Of a stretch of DNA of 56,987 nt, positions 9,041-17,553 are shown piece by piece. The stretch comes from Verrucomicrobiota bacterium. Its GTDB lineage: Bacteria > Verrucomicrobiota > Verrucomicrobiia > Chthoniobacterales > Terrimicrobiaceae. Positions within the stretch are counted from its first letter, which is position 1; each line of letters opens with the position of its first letter. Made by a program: the position numbers and the translations under genes. The stretch covers positions 1 through 56,987 of the forward strand of contig JAFKMU010000064.1 in assembly GCA_017305195.1 (NCBI GenBank), in the 5' to 3' direction. Under the pieces are notes generated by a model. The model saw only the letters and a program-made list of their open reading frames with translations, made no database searches and was not told the DNA's origin.

Positions 9041-9062
9041 AGTAGACAGATTTGTCTACTTT
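9039..9062. promoter_or_regulatory. Palindromic operator 1 for the TetR regulator
   Basis: Perfect 10-bp arms AAAGTAGACA (9039-9048) and TGTCTACTTT (9053-9062) surround the 4-bp centre GATT. It overlaps the first codon of the longer TetR frame, which favours the shorter start at 9022. Its core GTAGACA-N4-TGTCTAC is shared with the second palindrome. Confidence 0.8.
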
Positions 9063-9072
9063 CTGTTGACGC

Positions 9073-9092
9073 GGTAGACAGACCTGTCTACC
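9073..9092. promoter_or_regulatory. Palindromic operator 2 for the TetR regulator
   Basis: Arms GGTAGACA (9073-9080) and TGTCTACC (9085-9092) surround GACC. Its centre is 32 bp from that of operator 1, about three helical turns, so two dimers would sit on the same DNA face. A TTGACG box (9065-9070) lies between the two sites, a plausible -35 for the hydrolase promoter that a bound repressor would occlude. Confidence 0.8.
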
Positions 9093-9156
9093 TTGCCGCT
9101 CACGCCGCCACGCTGGCGGATCAACGAAACACAACATCCAGACATTCCGAAAAATC

Positions 9157-10029
9157 ATGAATACATCCCTTCCCGCCCCCGTGCTGCACACCGTCGAAGC
9201 CGACGGCGTCAAGGTCTTCTACCGAGAGGCCGGATCATCCGACGCTCCGGTCGTCCTGCTGCTGCATGGCTTTCCGTCCTCATCGCACATGTACCGCCAC
9301 CTCATTCCGCGACTCGCCACGCGCTACCGCGTGATCGCGCCGGACCTGCCGGGTTTTGGATTTACCGAGGTGCCTGAGGAACGCGGGTACACGTACAACT
9401 TTGCGTCGCTTGCCCGTACGACCGAGGCTTTCGTCGATGTGCTTGGGCTGACTCGCTATGCGATCTATGTCTTCGACTACGGCGCGCCCACTGGCTTCCG
9501 CCTCGCCCTGTCTCACCCCGAGCGGGTAACGGCGATCATTTCGCAAAATGGCAACGCCTATGAGGAAGGACTGAGCGACGGATGGAACCCCATCCGCACC
9601 TACTGGGCCGACCCCTCCCCGGAAAATCGCGAGGCGCTGCGCGGTCTGCTCAGCTACGAGGGTACGCGCTGGCAGTATCTTCACGGCGTGAGCGACCCGA
9701 CCCAGGTGGAACCCGAGAGCTACACGCTCGACTCCGCCCTGCTCCAGCGCCCCGGCAATGCCGAGATCCAGCTCGATCTCTTCCTCGACTATGCCTCCAA
9801 TGTCGCGCTGTACCCTGCTTTTCAGGCCTACATCCGGGAGCACCAACCGCCGATCCTCGCAGTGTGGGGAAAGAACGACCCGTTCTTCCTCCCGCCCGGA
9901 GCGGAGGCTTTTGCCCGGGAGAATCCCCATGCGGAGGTGGTGCTTTACGACACCGGCCACTTTGCCTTGGAAACGCATGCGCCTGAGATTGCGGCGGAGA
10001 TCCACCGCTTCCTCGGAAAGCTCGCTTAA
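9157..10029 (+). CDS. Alpha/beta hydrolase, haloalkane dehalogenase/epoxide hydrolase-like
   Basis: The 290-residue cytoplasmic protein shows the oxyanion loop H-G-F-P-S at 37-41 and a nucleophile elbow V-F-D-Y-G with Asp107 in place of the Ser of esterases, as in dehalogenase and epoxide-hydrolase relatives. The acid is probably Asp241 (W-G-K-N-D-P-F-F) and the base His268 (T-G-H-F-A-L-E-T-H). A cap domain spans roughly 135-225. It is transcribed divergently from a TetR regulator with two operators between them, suggesting induction by a small molecule, perhaps its substrate. The substrate cannot be read from sequence. Confidence 0.88.
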   Translation: MNTSLPAPVLHTVEADGVKVFYREAGSSDAPVVLLLHGFPSSSHMYRHLIPRLATRYRVIAPDLPGFGFTEVPEERGYTYNFASLARTTEAFVDVLGLTRYAIYVFDYGAPTGFRLALSHPERVTAIISQNGNAYEEGLSDGWNPIRTYWADPSPENREALRGLLSYEGTRWQYLHGVSDPTQVEPESYTLDSALLQRPGNAEIQLDLFLDYASNVALYPAFQAYIREHQPPILAVWGKNDPFFLPPGAEAFARENPHAEVVLYDTGHFALETHAPEIAAEIHRFLGKLA

Positions 10030-10898
10030 CGCGCGCTCACGATCACCGTGGCAGTCTGGCCCGCGACCAGGTGGGCCGGGCTGCCCAGCGGTTCATCGAT
10101 GGCGACGCGCACCGGCACTCGCTGCGGGAGCCGCACCCAGCTGAAGGTCGGGTTCACATTGGCCAGCAGCCGACTGGAATCACCCCGCTCGCGATCCTCG
10201 ATCCCAGCGGCGATTCCCGCCACATGGCCCGCGATGCGGCCGCCCGTGCCCATGAGTCGCACCGTCACCTGATCGCCGACCCGGATGCGCGGGAGCTTCG
10301 TCTCCTCAAAGTATCCGGCGACGTAATAAGAATCCTCATCCACGATGGCCATCACGGGCTGGCCGGAGGTGACGTAATTTCCCTCGCGCAGCGAGAAGTT
10401 CGTCACATAGCCATTCACCGGGGCGCGCACCTCGGAACGCTCCAGATTGAGCCGCGCCACATCGCGATCCGCCTCGGCACGGCGCACGACCGCCTCGCAT
10501 CGGGTCACCGCGGTGGTGAGCTGGTCGAGTTGCTGATGAGAGACCCAGCGACCTTCCATGGGGCGATTGCGCGCGAGTTCGCGCTGGGCGAGAACGAGCG
10601 CCGACGTCGCATCGGCGAGACTGGCCTCGCATTGTCTGAGCGCGAGGAGAAATCTCGCCGGGTCGACGCGGAAAAGGAGGTCGCCCTTTTTCACCGACTG
10701 GTTATCGCGCACGAGCACGCCGGAGACCGGCCCCGAGACATCAGGAGCCAGCCGCACGATATCCGCACACACCCGGCCGTCGCGCGTCCAGGGGGCATTC
10801 ATATAGTAATCCCAGAGAAACAGGGCGGCTACAATGGTCGCCGCAATGGCCACGGCCAGGGACACCGCCCGCCGGGAAAAGAGTGAAGTGATTTTCAT
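10026..10898 (-). CDS. HlyD-family periplasmic adaptor of an AaeAB/EmrAB-like efflux pump
   Basis: The 290-residue protein has one N-terminal TM helix (~11-29) followed by N-A-P-W-T-R-D-G-R-V, characteristic of AaeA-type membrane fusion proteins. A biotinyl-lipoyl-like half (A-P-D-V-S-G-P-V-S-G-V), a coiled-coil hairpin (~80-150) and the second lipoyl half (S-E-V-R-A-P-V-N-G-Y-V) follow, then a beta-barrel domain. The ATG at 10898 overlaps the stop of the DUF1656 gene (ATGA), indicating translational coupling. With the FUSC and DUF1656 genes it should export aromatic acids or related toxic organic anions. It ends 3 bp inside the end of the convergent hydrolase gene. Confidence 0.9.
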   Translation of the reverse strand: MKITSLFSRRAVSLAVAIAATIVAALFLWDYYMNAPWTRDGRVCADIVRLAPDVSGPVSGVLVRDNQSVKKGDLLFRVDPARFLLALRQCEASLADATSALVLAQRELARNRPMEGRWVSHQQLDQLTTAVTRCEAVVRRAEADRDVARLNLERSEVRAPVNGYVTNFSLREGNYVTSGQPVMAIVDEDSYYVAGYFEETKLPRIRVGDQVTVRLMGTGGRIAGHVAGIAAGIEDRERGDSSRLLANVNPTFSWVRLPQRVPVRVAIDEPLGSPAHLVAGQTATVIVSAR

Positions 10899-11104
10899 GG
10901 ATTCAAAAACGTGGTCGCCCGCACGAGCGCGGCGAAGAGCACGAGAAACATCGCGACCTCGAAAACCGGCTGCCCGTGCATCCGCCGCCCGAACGGCCAT
11001 CGCGCCAGCAGGCGGGACAACCCCGCCTTGGCCACATAAGCCAGGACGCCCAGGACGATCGGCGTCGGGATGAAGATACCGAAGAGATCCACCTCCGCCG
11101 TCAT
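10895..11104 (-). CDS. DUF1656 small inner-membrane protein (AaeX-like)
   Basis: The 69-residue product begins MTAEVDLFGIFIPTPIV and has two hydrophobic stretches (~8-28 and ~47-66), matching AaeX/DUF1656 proteins encoded between an adaptor and a FUSC permease. Its start overlaps the FUSC stop and its stop overlaps the adaptor start, both as ATGA. Its exact role in the pump is unknown in the family. Confidence 0.88.
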   Translation of the reverse strand: MTAEVDLFGIFIPTPIVLGVLAYVAKAGLSRLLARWPFGRRMHGQPVFEVAMFLVLFAALVRATTFLNP

Positions 11105-13173
11105 GACACCGCCTCCGCTGTGGCGAGGAATGCCGGACCCGGCGAGTAAGGAAACAGGCACCGTCTCAGCCCCGTCAGGGCCAGCAGCAGACGGCCCAGG
11201 GAAGGTTGGTTGCTCTGCCGGTCATTCACCACACGCATTGCCTCATCCACCCGCGCCAGCAGCGAGGGTCCGGGGCGCACCGCTGTATCGCGCAGCCTGG
11301 CTCGGAAATGATACTCCAGCTCCTCCAGCAGCCGCCGCATCTCCGGCAGGGAATCCCGCTGCAGGCGCTGAATGTCGGCGATGTTCAACCCCGTCCGCAC
11401 ATCTGCCAGCACGTCTGCACCCGCCATGCGCGAGGTCGCAGGCAGGGCCAGCAAACGGGGAGCCAGATGCCCGAGATGATCCACCATCCGACGAGCCAGC
11501 GCGTGAGCGCGCCAGGATTCCCCGGAGCTCGCGAGCCCCGCGAGGTCCGACCAGAGAGTTCTGAGCAACCGGCGCGCTCCATCCTCCGCATCGGCGGAGC
11601 GAAACAGCCGCAGAATCACGATGGCGATCGCACTGCCCGCGAGGGCGGCCATCGCGCCATTGGCAAACATCGCCATGTCCATGGCAAAGGAGGACTCCAG
11701 CGCAAGGAACAGCGTCGTGTTCGCGCAGATCGCAAAAGCGGCAAATCCCCACGCAGGCGTGGCCATGAACGCGCCACAGAGAAACAGGAATGGAGCCAGC
11801 ACCACCATCAGCGCGGCAAACCCGTCCACCCACGGAAGGATGCCGAACAGGTAGACCGCCGCGATCACCGCCGCCGCCGCGACGCAACCCGTGTGCAGTC
11901 GCAGCAAGGGCAGCGGAGCGTCAAACGCGGCGAAGATGCAGCAAAAGATGGCGGTGAGCTGCGCGCCGGTATTCCCATCCTTCCAGCCCGTTCCGAGCCA
12001 GATCGCCGAGGCGAGCAGTATTCCCACAAATGCGGCAAAGCCGGATGTCCAGGCCAGCCCGGCATCGAAGCGCGGCAGAGGCCAGCCTTTTGATCCGCTC
12101 GCCAGCCGGAGCCGCCGGGGTACGTCTTCCCGCCCGGAGGCAATCGCATCGCGAAGGATCAGGCAATCCTCCCACACCTTCACGACCTCGGCGAGGCGCA
12201 GGCAGAGATTGCGCACAAGCAAATCGCCCCAGCCGCCGCGTCCGTGAAATTCCACCGCCAGATGGCGCAGTTCCTTGCGCAGATGCCTCCCGGTTCGCAG
12301 CGTACCCAGCCGCCCCTCTCCCATCCAGTCGACCACCCCCGCGAGCAAGCGCGGCAGGGTTTCCGGAATGCCACCGGGCAGCCCGCGCAATGCCTCGAGA
12401 CGATCCGCCACCCCAAGCAGGAGGGGAATCAGCGCCGTCATGCGCAGCTCGAGCAGACCCAACTGCTCCCGGGCATGCCGGAGCGCCGAGGTATCGTACG
12501 GCAGGCTGGAAATCAGCCCGGTCATGCCTGCCATGTCCGCGGCGAGCCGCTTCGCGCCGCGGCGGATTGCCCCGTCGTCCGCGACGGGCGAGAGCGCGTC
12601 GCCCGCCCACTCCGCCGCATCACCCAGCCAGCCCTCCATTCGTTCCGCCAGAGTCGGCCCGGCATGGCGCGGGAGGACCAGCCTGCTCACCACCGTCGCG
12701 CAGACGATGCCCAGAGAGATCTCCGTCGCACGGGATGAGGCAATATCAAAGAGCGTCGTCGGGTCGGCGAGATTGGTGAATCCGATGATCGCGGCGGTAT
12801 ACCCCGCCAGCATGAAGAAGTAGGACCGGGGCGAGCGATCGAGCAGGCTGATGGCCAGACACCCGCCGACCCAGGCAGCCATGCCCAGGGCGAGGAGTTC
12901 CGGCGCATTCACCAGCGCTGGCACGATGATCAGCGTTACCGCCGCCCCGGTCAGCGTGCCCATCAGGCGATACAGCGCCTTGGAGGTGACCGCTCCGGCG
13001 AGCGGCTGGGCTACGACATAAACTGTAACTACCGACCAATAGGGCCGGGAAAGCCCGAGTCGAAAGGCAATCCACAGCGCCAGCCCTGCGGCCAGCAGGG
13101 TTTTCAGCGAGAAGAGGATTTCGTTCCAGCCAAGAGGGGGGATGCCGCGCCGTTCATTCATCGCGCCCGCCAT
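11101..13173 (-). CDS. FUSC-family efflux transporter (AaeB-like)
   Basis: The ~690-residue inner-membrane protein has two blocks of TM helices (roughly 20-165 and 355-510), each followed by a long cytoplasmic helical segment, as in the fusaric-acid-resistance/AaeB permease family. Landmarks include R-P-Y-W-S-V-V-T-V-Y in the first block and the equivalent W-K-D-G-N-T-G-A-Q-L-T in the second. The start is ATG 13173 or ATG 13161 (M-N-E-R-R-G); both overlap the upstream marR-type gene, so the two are co-transcribed. Confidence 0.9.
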   Translation of the reverse strand: MAGAMNERRGIPPLGWNEILFSLKTLLAAGLALWIAFRLGLSRPYWSVVTVYVVAQPLAGAVTSKALYRLMGTLTGAAVTLIIVPALVNAPELLALGMAAWVGGCLAISLLDRSPRSYFFMLAGYTAAIIGFTNLADPTTLFDIASSRATEISLGIVCATVVSRLVLPRHAGPTLAERMEGWLGDAAEWAGDALSPVADDGAIRRGAKRLAADMAGMTGLISSLPYDTSALRHAREQLGLLELRMTALIPLLLGVADRLEALRGLPGGIPETLPRLLAGVVDWMGEGRLGTLRTGRHLRKELRHLAVEFHGRGGWGDLLVRNLCLRLAEVVKVWEDCLILRDAIASGREDVPRRLRLASGSKGWPLPRFDAGLAWTSGFAAFVGILLASAIWLGTGWKDGNTGAQLTAIFCCIFAAFDAPLPLLRLHTGCVAAAAVIAAVYLFGILPWVDGFAALMVVLAPFLFLCGAFMATPAWGFAAFAICANTTLFLALESSFAMDMAMFANGAMAALAGSAIAIVILRLFRSADAEDGARRLLRTLWSDLAGLASSGESWRAHALARRMVDHLGHLAPRLLALPATSRMAGADVLADVRTGLNIADIQRLQRDSLPEMRRLLEELEYHFRARLRDTAVRPGPSLLARVDEAMRVVNDRQSNQPSLGRLLLALTGLRRCLFPYSPGPAFLATAEAVS

Positions 13174-13633
13174 CCGGCGCTTCCTTCATGAGATTGCGAT
13201 CCACGCACTCCAGCACGCGAATCGTCTCCCCCAGGCTCGCCTCGTCGATACCCTCCAGAAAGTGCCTGCGCAGCCGGTCCACCTCGCGCTCAATGATCCG
13301 CGCGCGATTGCGTCCCGCCTCGGTGAGGGAAAGCAGTTTGGCCCGCCGGTCGGACGGGTCTTCCTCGCGAACGAGCAATCCCTCCGCCTCCAGCATGTCG
13401 ATCACCCGCACGAGCGACGGCCCTTCCAGACCCAGTTCCTCGACCAGCGCGCCCTGCCGGATCTGGCCCTCGCGGGAGAGAATCAGCAACGGCAGGCCGG
13501 TCGCCTGGGTGAATCCCTGGTTCGCCAGCGCCTGGTCGACGCGCCGACGCCAGCGCCGGGAAATCTGGATGACCAGCTTGGCAAAATGCGCCCGTTGGTT
13601 CGTCTGTTCTCTCATTTCAAAATTACTTAACAT
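13154..13633 (-). CDS. MarR-family regulator of the efflux operon
   Basis: The 159-residue protein has the winged-helix pattern of MarR/EmrR: Q-G-A-L-V-E-E-L-G-L-E-G-P-S-L-V-R, then a wing with R-E-E-D-P-S-D-R-R-A-K-L-L-S-L-T-E-A-G. It is the first gene of a four-gene operon (marR, FUSC, DUF1656, HlyD), the arrangement of emrR- or aaeR-controlled pumps, and probably represses it until a phenolic-type ligand binds. The start at 13633 (M-L-S-N-F) or 13615 (M-R-E-Q-T) is undecided. It is divergent from the HerA-like ATPase gene with an ~80-bp A/T-rich gap. Confidence 0.88.
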   Translation of the reverse strand: MLSNFEMREQTNQRAHFAKLVIQISRRWRRRVDQALANQGFTQATGLPLLILSREGQIRQGALVEELGLEGPSLVRVIDMLEAEGLLVREEDPSDRRAKLLSLTEAGRNRARIIEREVDRLRRHFLEGIDEASLGETIRVLECVDRNLMKEAPDGGRDE

Positions 13634-13714
13634 GCTATCTATTCACATTCAAACGATTTATTTTCCGGCGACATTCCACTGGCGGGCGGCACAGGTTTGC
13701 GGGAAGATCGCGCC

Positions 13715-16024
13715 ATGTCCCCTGCTGAGTTTGAGAAACTCGGAATGCTCTATCTCGGGCGTCCGGTCGATGGTCCCACCGATGCTCCGTTGCTCTACGA
13801 TTCCCGCGACCTCGTGACCCATGCGGTCTGCGTCGGCATGACGGGGAGCGGCAAGACCGGGCTCTGTCTCGCCCTGCTGGAGGAGGCCGCCATCGACGGC
13901 GTCCCCGCCATCATCATCGATCCCAAGGGCGACCTCGGCAACCTGCTCCTGACTTTTCCCGACCTGCGCCCCGAGGATTTCCGCCCCTGGATCGTGGAGG
14001 ACGACGCCCGATGCAAGGGGATGGAACCCGACGCCTGGGCCGCAAAGCAGGCGCAGACCTGGAAGGACGGTCTCGCCTCGTGGGGGCAGGATGGCGACCG
14101 CATTCGCACGCTGAAGGAAAAGGCCGACTTCGCCATCTACACGCCCGGCAGCACGGCAGGCATCCCGGTGAATCTCGTCAACGCCTTCCGCGCGCCCGAC
14201 GACGTCGATGACGAGGAATCCCTCGCCGAGCGCGTGCTCACCGCCGTCGCCAGTCTGCTCGGCTTGCTGGGGTCCAATGCCGATCCCTCAAAGAGCCGCG
14301 AGGGTGCGTTTCTCGGAGCGATTCTTTCCCACGCCTGGAAAGCCGGTGAGGACCTCGACCTCGCCGCGCTCATCGCTCGCATCCAGCGTCCGCCTTTCGC
14401 CAAAATCGGCGTGCTCGATCTGGAGAGCTTCTACCCGGAAAAGGAGCGTTACCAGATGGTCGTCGCGCTCAATACCCTGCTGGCCTCGCCCGGCTTCGCC
14501 GCGTGGAATGCCGGTGAGCCGATCGACATCGCGCGTTATCTCCGCGACGACGCGGGGCGGCCGCGTCATGCCATCTTTTCCATCGCGCATCTCGACGACG
14601 CGCAGCGGATGTTTTTCGTCTCGCTCCTGCTCAATGAAATCGTCTCCTGGATGCGCCGCCAGAGCGGCACGACGAGCCTGCGCGCGCTCGTCTATATGGA
14701 CGAGATTTTCGGCTACCTCCCGCCGGTGGCGAATCCGCCCTCGAAGCTCCCGATGCTCACCCTGCTCAAGCAGGCGCGCGCCTTCGGCGTCGGCGTCGTG
14801 CTCGCCACACAAAACCCCGTCGACCTAGATTACAAGGCGCTCTCAAACACCGGCACATGGTTCATCGGCCGCCTCCAGACGGAACGCGACAAGGCTCGCG
14901 TCATCGAGGGTCTGCTCGGCTCCTCGTCGCAGCTCGACAAGAATCAACTCGAGGCGCTCCTCTCCAGCCTCGGCAGCCGGAAGTTCCTCCTCAACAACGT
15001 CCACGACGACGCGCCGGTGGTCTTTGAATCGCGCTGGGTCATGAGCTACCTGCGCGGCCCGCTGACCCGCGACCAGATCCGCACCCTCATGGCAGGGCGC
15101 ATGGCGGCCAAACCCGCGCCAGCCGTGGCCGCTCCACCGCCGCTCCCGCAGTCCCACGCGCCGAGCGTGCCGCCCGGGATTCGTCAATTCTATCTCCCCT
15201 CCGACGGCACGTTGCAGCCGCGTCTCGTTGGCTCGGCTCGCGTGCGTTTTTCCGACACCAAGTCCGGTGCCGAGGAAATCCGCGATCTCCTGCTCGCCTC
15301 CGCCATTCCCGATGGCCTTGATGCCGCCGCTTGGACGGAAGCCATCGACGCCGAGCCCAGGGACTTCACCACCACTCAGCCCGCCGACGCCCTGTTTGCC
15401 GAGCTTCCCGCCGCCGCGACGGCTCCGAAAAGCTACGCGCAGTGGGAGAAGGACTTCACCCGCTGGATCGCCGACAACGAACGCTGCCGCCTGCTCAGCG
15501 CCCCCGCGCTCAAGCTCACCGCCAAGCCCGGCGAGAGCGAAGCCGACTTCCGCGCCCGCGCCTCCCTCACCCAACGCGAACTCCGCGATGAAAAGGTGGA
15601 TGCCCTGCGCAAGAAATTCGCCCCGAAGCAGGCCGCCCTCGCCACCCGCCTCGCGCGAGCCGAGGCCGCCGTGGAAAAGCAAAAGGAGCAGGCCCGCAAC
15701 GCGACCTTTTCCAGCGCCATCTCAATCGGATCGACGCTCCTCGGGGCCTTCCTCGGCCGCAAGACCATCAGCGCCACCACCATCAACCGCGCCGGTACCG
15801 CCGCCCGCGGGGTCGGCCGCGCCATGCGCGAAGGAGCCGACGTCGACGCCGCCAAGGAATCCGTGGAATCCGTCCTCACCGAGCAGGCAAAGTTCGAGGC
15901 CGATTGCGAATCTGAGCTGGCCGCCCTCAGCGCCAGCCTCTCCGAACCCGAGATCACCGCGCTCGACCTCAAGCCCGCACGCGGAGGCATCACCGTAAAC
16001 TTCTTCGGCCTCGGCTGGATCTAA
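13715..16024 (+). CDS. HerA/DUF87-type P-loop ATPase with C-terminal coiled coil
   Basis: The 769-residue protein has a Walker A motif G-M-T-G-S-G-K-T at 41-48, I-I-I-D-P-K-G-D-L shortly after, a Walker B-like L-V-Y-M-D-E-I, and A-T-Q-N-P as sensor region. This is the HerA/VirD4-like DNA-translocase fold of DUF87/DUF853 proteins. The last third contains a proline-rich linker, a helical coiled-coil stretch (R-L-A-R-A-E-A-A-V-E-K-Q-K-E-Q-A-R) and a conserved-looking tail G-G-I-T-V-N-F-F-G-L-G-W-I. I choose ATG 13715 because GGGAAGA lies 7 bp upstream; a TTG at 13697 is less likely. Its stop overlaps the stop of the convergent paralog gene. No nuclease partner is nearby, so the role is unknown. 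Confidence 0.85.
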   Translation: MSPAEFEKLGMLYLGRPVDGPTDAPLLYDSRDLVTHAVCVGMTGSGKTGLCLALLEEAAIDGVPAIIIDPKGDLGNLLLTFPDLRPEDFRPWIVEDDARCKGMEPDAWAAKQAQTWKDGLASWGQDGDRIRTLKEKADFAIYTPGSTAGIPVNLVNAFRAPDDVDDEESLAERVLTAVASLLGLLGSNADPSKSREGAFLGAILSHAWKAGEDLDLAALIARIQRPPFAKIGVLDLESFYPEKERYQMVVALNTLLASPGFAAWNAGEPIDIARYLRDDAGRPRHAIFSIAHLDDAQRMFFVSLLLNEIVSWMRRQSGTTSLRALVYMDEIFGYLPPVANPPSKLPMLTLLKQARAFGVGVVLATQNPVDLDYKALSNTGTWFIGRLQTERDKARVIEGLLGSSSQLDKNQLEALLSSLGSRKFLLNNVHDDAPVVFESRWVMSYLRGPLTRDQIRTLMAGRMAAKPAPAVAAPPPLPQSHAPSVPPGIRQFYLPSDGTLQPRLVGSARVRFSDTKSGAEEIRDLLLASAIPDGLDAAAWTEAIDAEPRDFTTTQPADALFAELPAAATAPKSYAQWEKDFTRWIADNERCRLLSAPALKLTAKPGESEADFRARASLTQRELRDEKVDALRKKFAPKQAALATRLARAEAAVEKQKEQARNATFSSAISIGSTLLGAFLGRKTISATTINRAGTAARGVGRAMREGADVDAAKESVESVLTEQAKFEADCESELAALSASLSEPEITALDLKPARGGITVNFFGLGWI

Positions 16025-17526
16025 GGCGTCGCCACCACATCCGGCAGGCGGCCTTTCCAAACCCAGTCGAGCTTCTTCTCCGGACTCTGCTCGCCTGAGT
16101 ACGCCTCGCCACCGTCATCCTTTTCGTTCCAGCCGATCGACCATAATACATAGTCCTTCCCGTTGCTTCGATAACGCATCGGCTCGCCATTGACGATGTC
16201 GACCGGGATTCTTTCGAGATAATGCGGCAGAACTTGATTAAGAGAGGATGGAAGCGCCTTCTCCGTGAGCGCGTACCTTTGAATGACACAGGCAATACGC
16301 GCCTGTCGTATTCTCGTTTCCACGCTGGCTGCCCTGGGGAGGATATACTTCAGAGCCGATGTCTCTATATATGTTATAATATATCTGCTACGATTCCACC
16401 CCCGCAGTTCCCGCTCAAGATCGGAATAAAGACCCTCATAATCCGGACGCAAAACCATTGGTTCCTTTTCCAGACAATCCAGCAACCTTTGAAACATCTG
16501 ATTCAGACGGGCCCGATCTCCTTCGAGAAATGCAAAACGATAGGCGAGAAAAAAACACGCCGTACTATTCGGCGGCGGATACTCGAGAGCAACTTCGCTG
16601 TTTATCAACTGCAAGGTTCTCACGAACTCCCCGAGCGAGGCCTGCTTCAATTGATCCATGAGTTGATTTCCCGAAGCACGCCCGCCTCGAATAGCTTTGG
16701 TCATCTGCTTCAAGACATCGCTCTGGCCCAGCGCACGCTCAACCCTTTGAACCTGTGTTGCGCTCCATGTCGGAACCAGCTTTTCGATGGCGTCGAGAGC
16801 GAGCGAATCAAGTGAAATCGCCACGAGAAAGGAAATGAGCACCGGCTCATCATCAAGTGTGTGCGCCAGGCGCAAAATCAGCAGGATATCATCCACGCTC
16901 AGATCAGTCTGCCCGAGCACGGCCTCAGCCTGAGAGCGCCGATGAAGCATCAATCCGGCTTTAAACAATGCATGAACATGAGGCAGCTCCATGGAAATGC
17001 CTTTGGAATAGTCCACCGGAAACCTCGCTTCAGGACGCACCGCCAGCCTCCGAAGGGTGTCAAAGTCTCCCTGCACAGGCCGAAGCACAGCCAGCACCAT
17101 ATCCGCCTCCGCCTGCGTCATGTTCCGATCCTTTGCTCGCCGACCGACATTCTGGACGACCTCCCAACGGTTGCCCTCCTTCACCAAATCGGCCACGCCC
17201 GGAAAGCGCGCTTTAAGCTGTGCAGCTTCATCCGGGGTGATTTGCAGCGCAAGCAAATCGATCTGACCATTCACGTTCGGCTCCCACATCGGGTCGGCAA
17301 AAAAGTTCTCCTCCGGTGGCACAGACAACGGAATAAGTCCCTCGTAGCTCAACAGCTCCCCGCGTTTTAGCAACGCTGTCTTGGTCGCCTCCCACTCGCG
17401 TCTCCCCTGATAGGAGAACCATGCTCCCGCCAGAACGACCAAGGTAACGAGAAGCACGAGGAGAAAACCTGCGCCGGCAGCGATTTTTCGCCATGGAGCC
17501 TTCCTGATTAATTGCAGTGGGTTCAT
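16021..17526 (-). CDS. Paralog 1 of a membrane-anchored ~500-residue family, function unknown
   Basis: The 501-residue protein has a single N-terminal TM helix (~17-40) and a large extracytoplasmic helical region. Landmarks shared with the other two copies in the window are E-N-F-F-A-D-P near 75, Y-S-K-G-I-S-M, D-D-I-L-L-I-L-R-L-A, and the C-terminus Y-R-S-N-G-K-D-Y-V-L-W-S-I-G-W-N followed by D-D-G-G-E and W-V-W-K-G-R-L-P. The last part resembles pseudopilin-like tails common in Verrucomicrobia and Planctomycetes. It is the last gene of the ECF operon at 19.9 kb. I do not recognise an enzymatic motif. The ATG at 17526 is supported by alignment with paralog 2. Confidence 0.85.
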   Translation of the reverse strand: MNPLQLIRKAPWRKIAAGAGFLLVLLVTLVVLAGAWFSYQGRREWEATKTALLKRGELLSYEGLIPLSVPPEENFFADPMWEPNVNGQIDLLALQITPDEAAQLKARFPGVADLVKEGNRWEVVQNVGRRAKDRNMTQAEADMVLAVLRPVQGDFDTLRRLAVRPEARFPVDYSKGISMELPHVHALFKAGLMLHRRSQAEAVLGQTDLSVDDILLILRLAHTLDDEPVLISFLVAISLDSLALDAIEKLVPTWSATQVQRVERALGQSDVLKQMTKAIRGGRASGNQLMDQLKQASLGEFVRTLQLINSEVALEYPPPNSTACFFLAYRFAFLEGDRARLNQMFQRLLDCLEKEPMVLRPDYEGLYSDLERELRGWNRSRYIITYIETSALKYILPRAASVETRIRQARIACVIQRYALTEKALPSSLNQVLPHYLERIPVDIVNGEPMRYRSNGKDYVLWSIGWNEKDDGGEAYSGEQSPEKKLDWVWKGRLPDVVATP

Positions 17527-17553
17527 TGGCAAGATGCATATCTGTCGATACAA

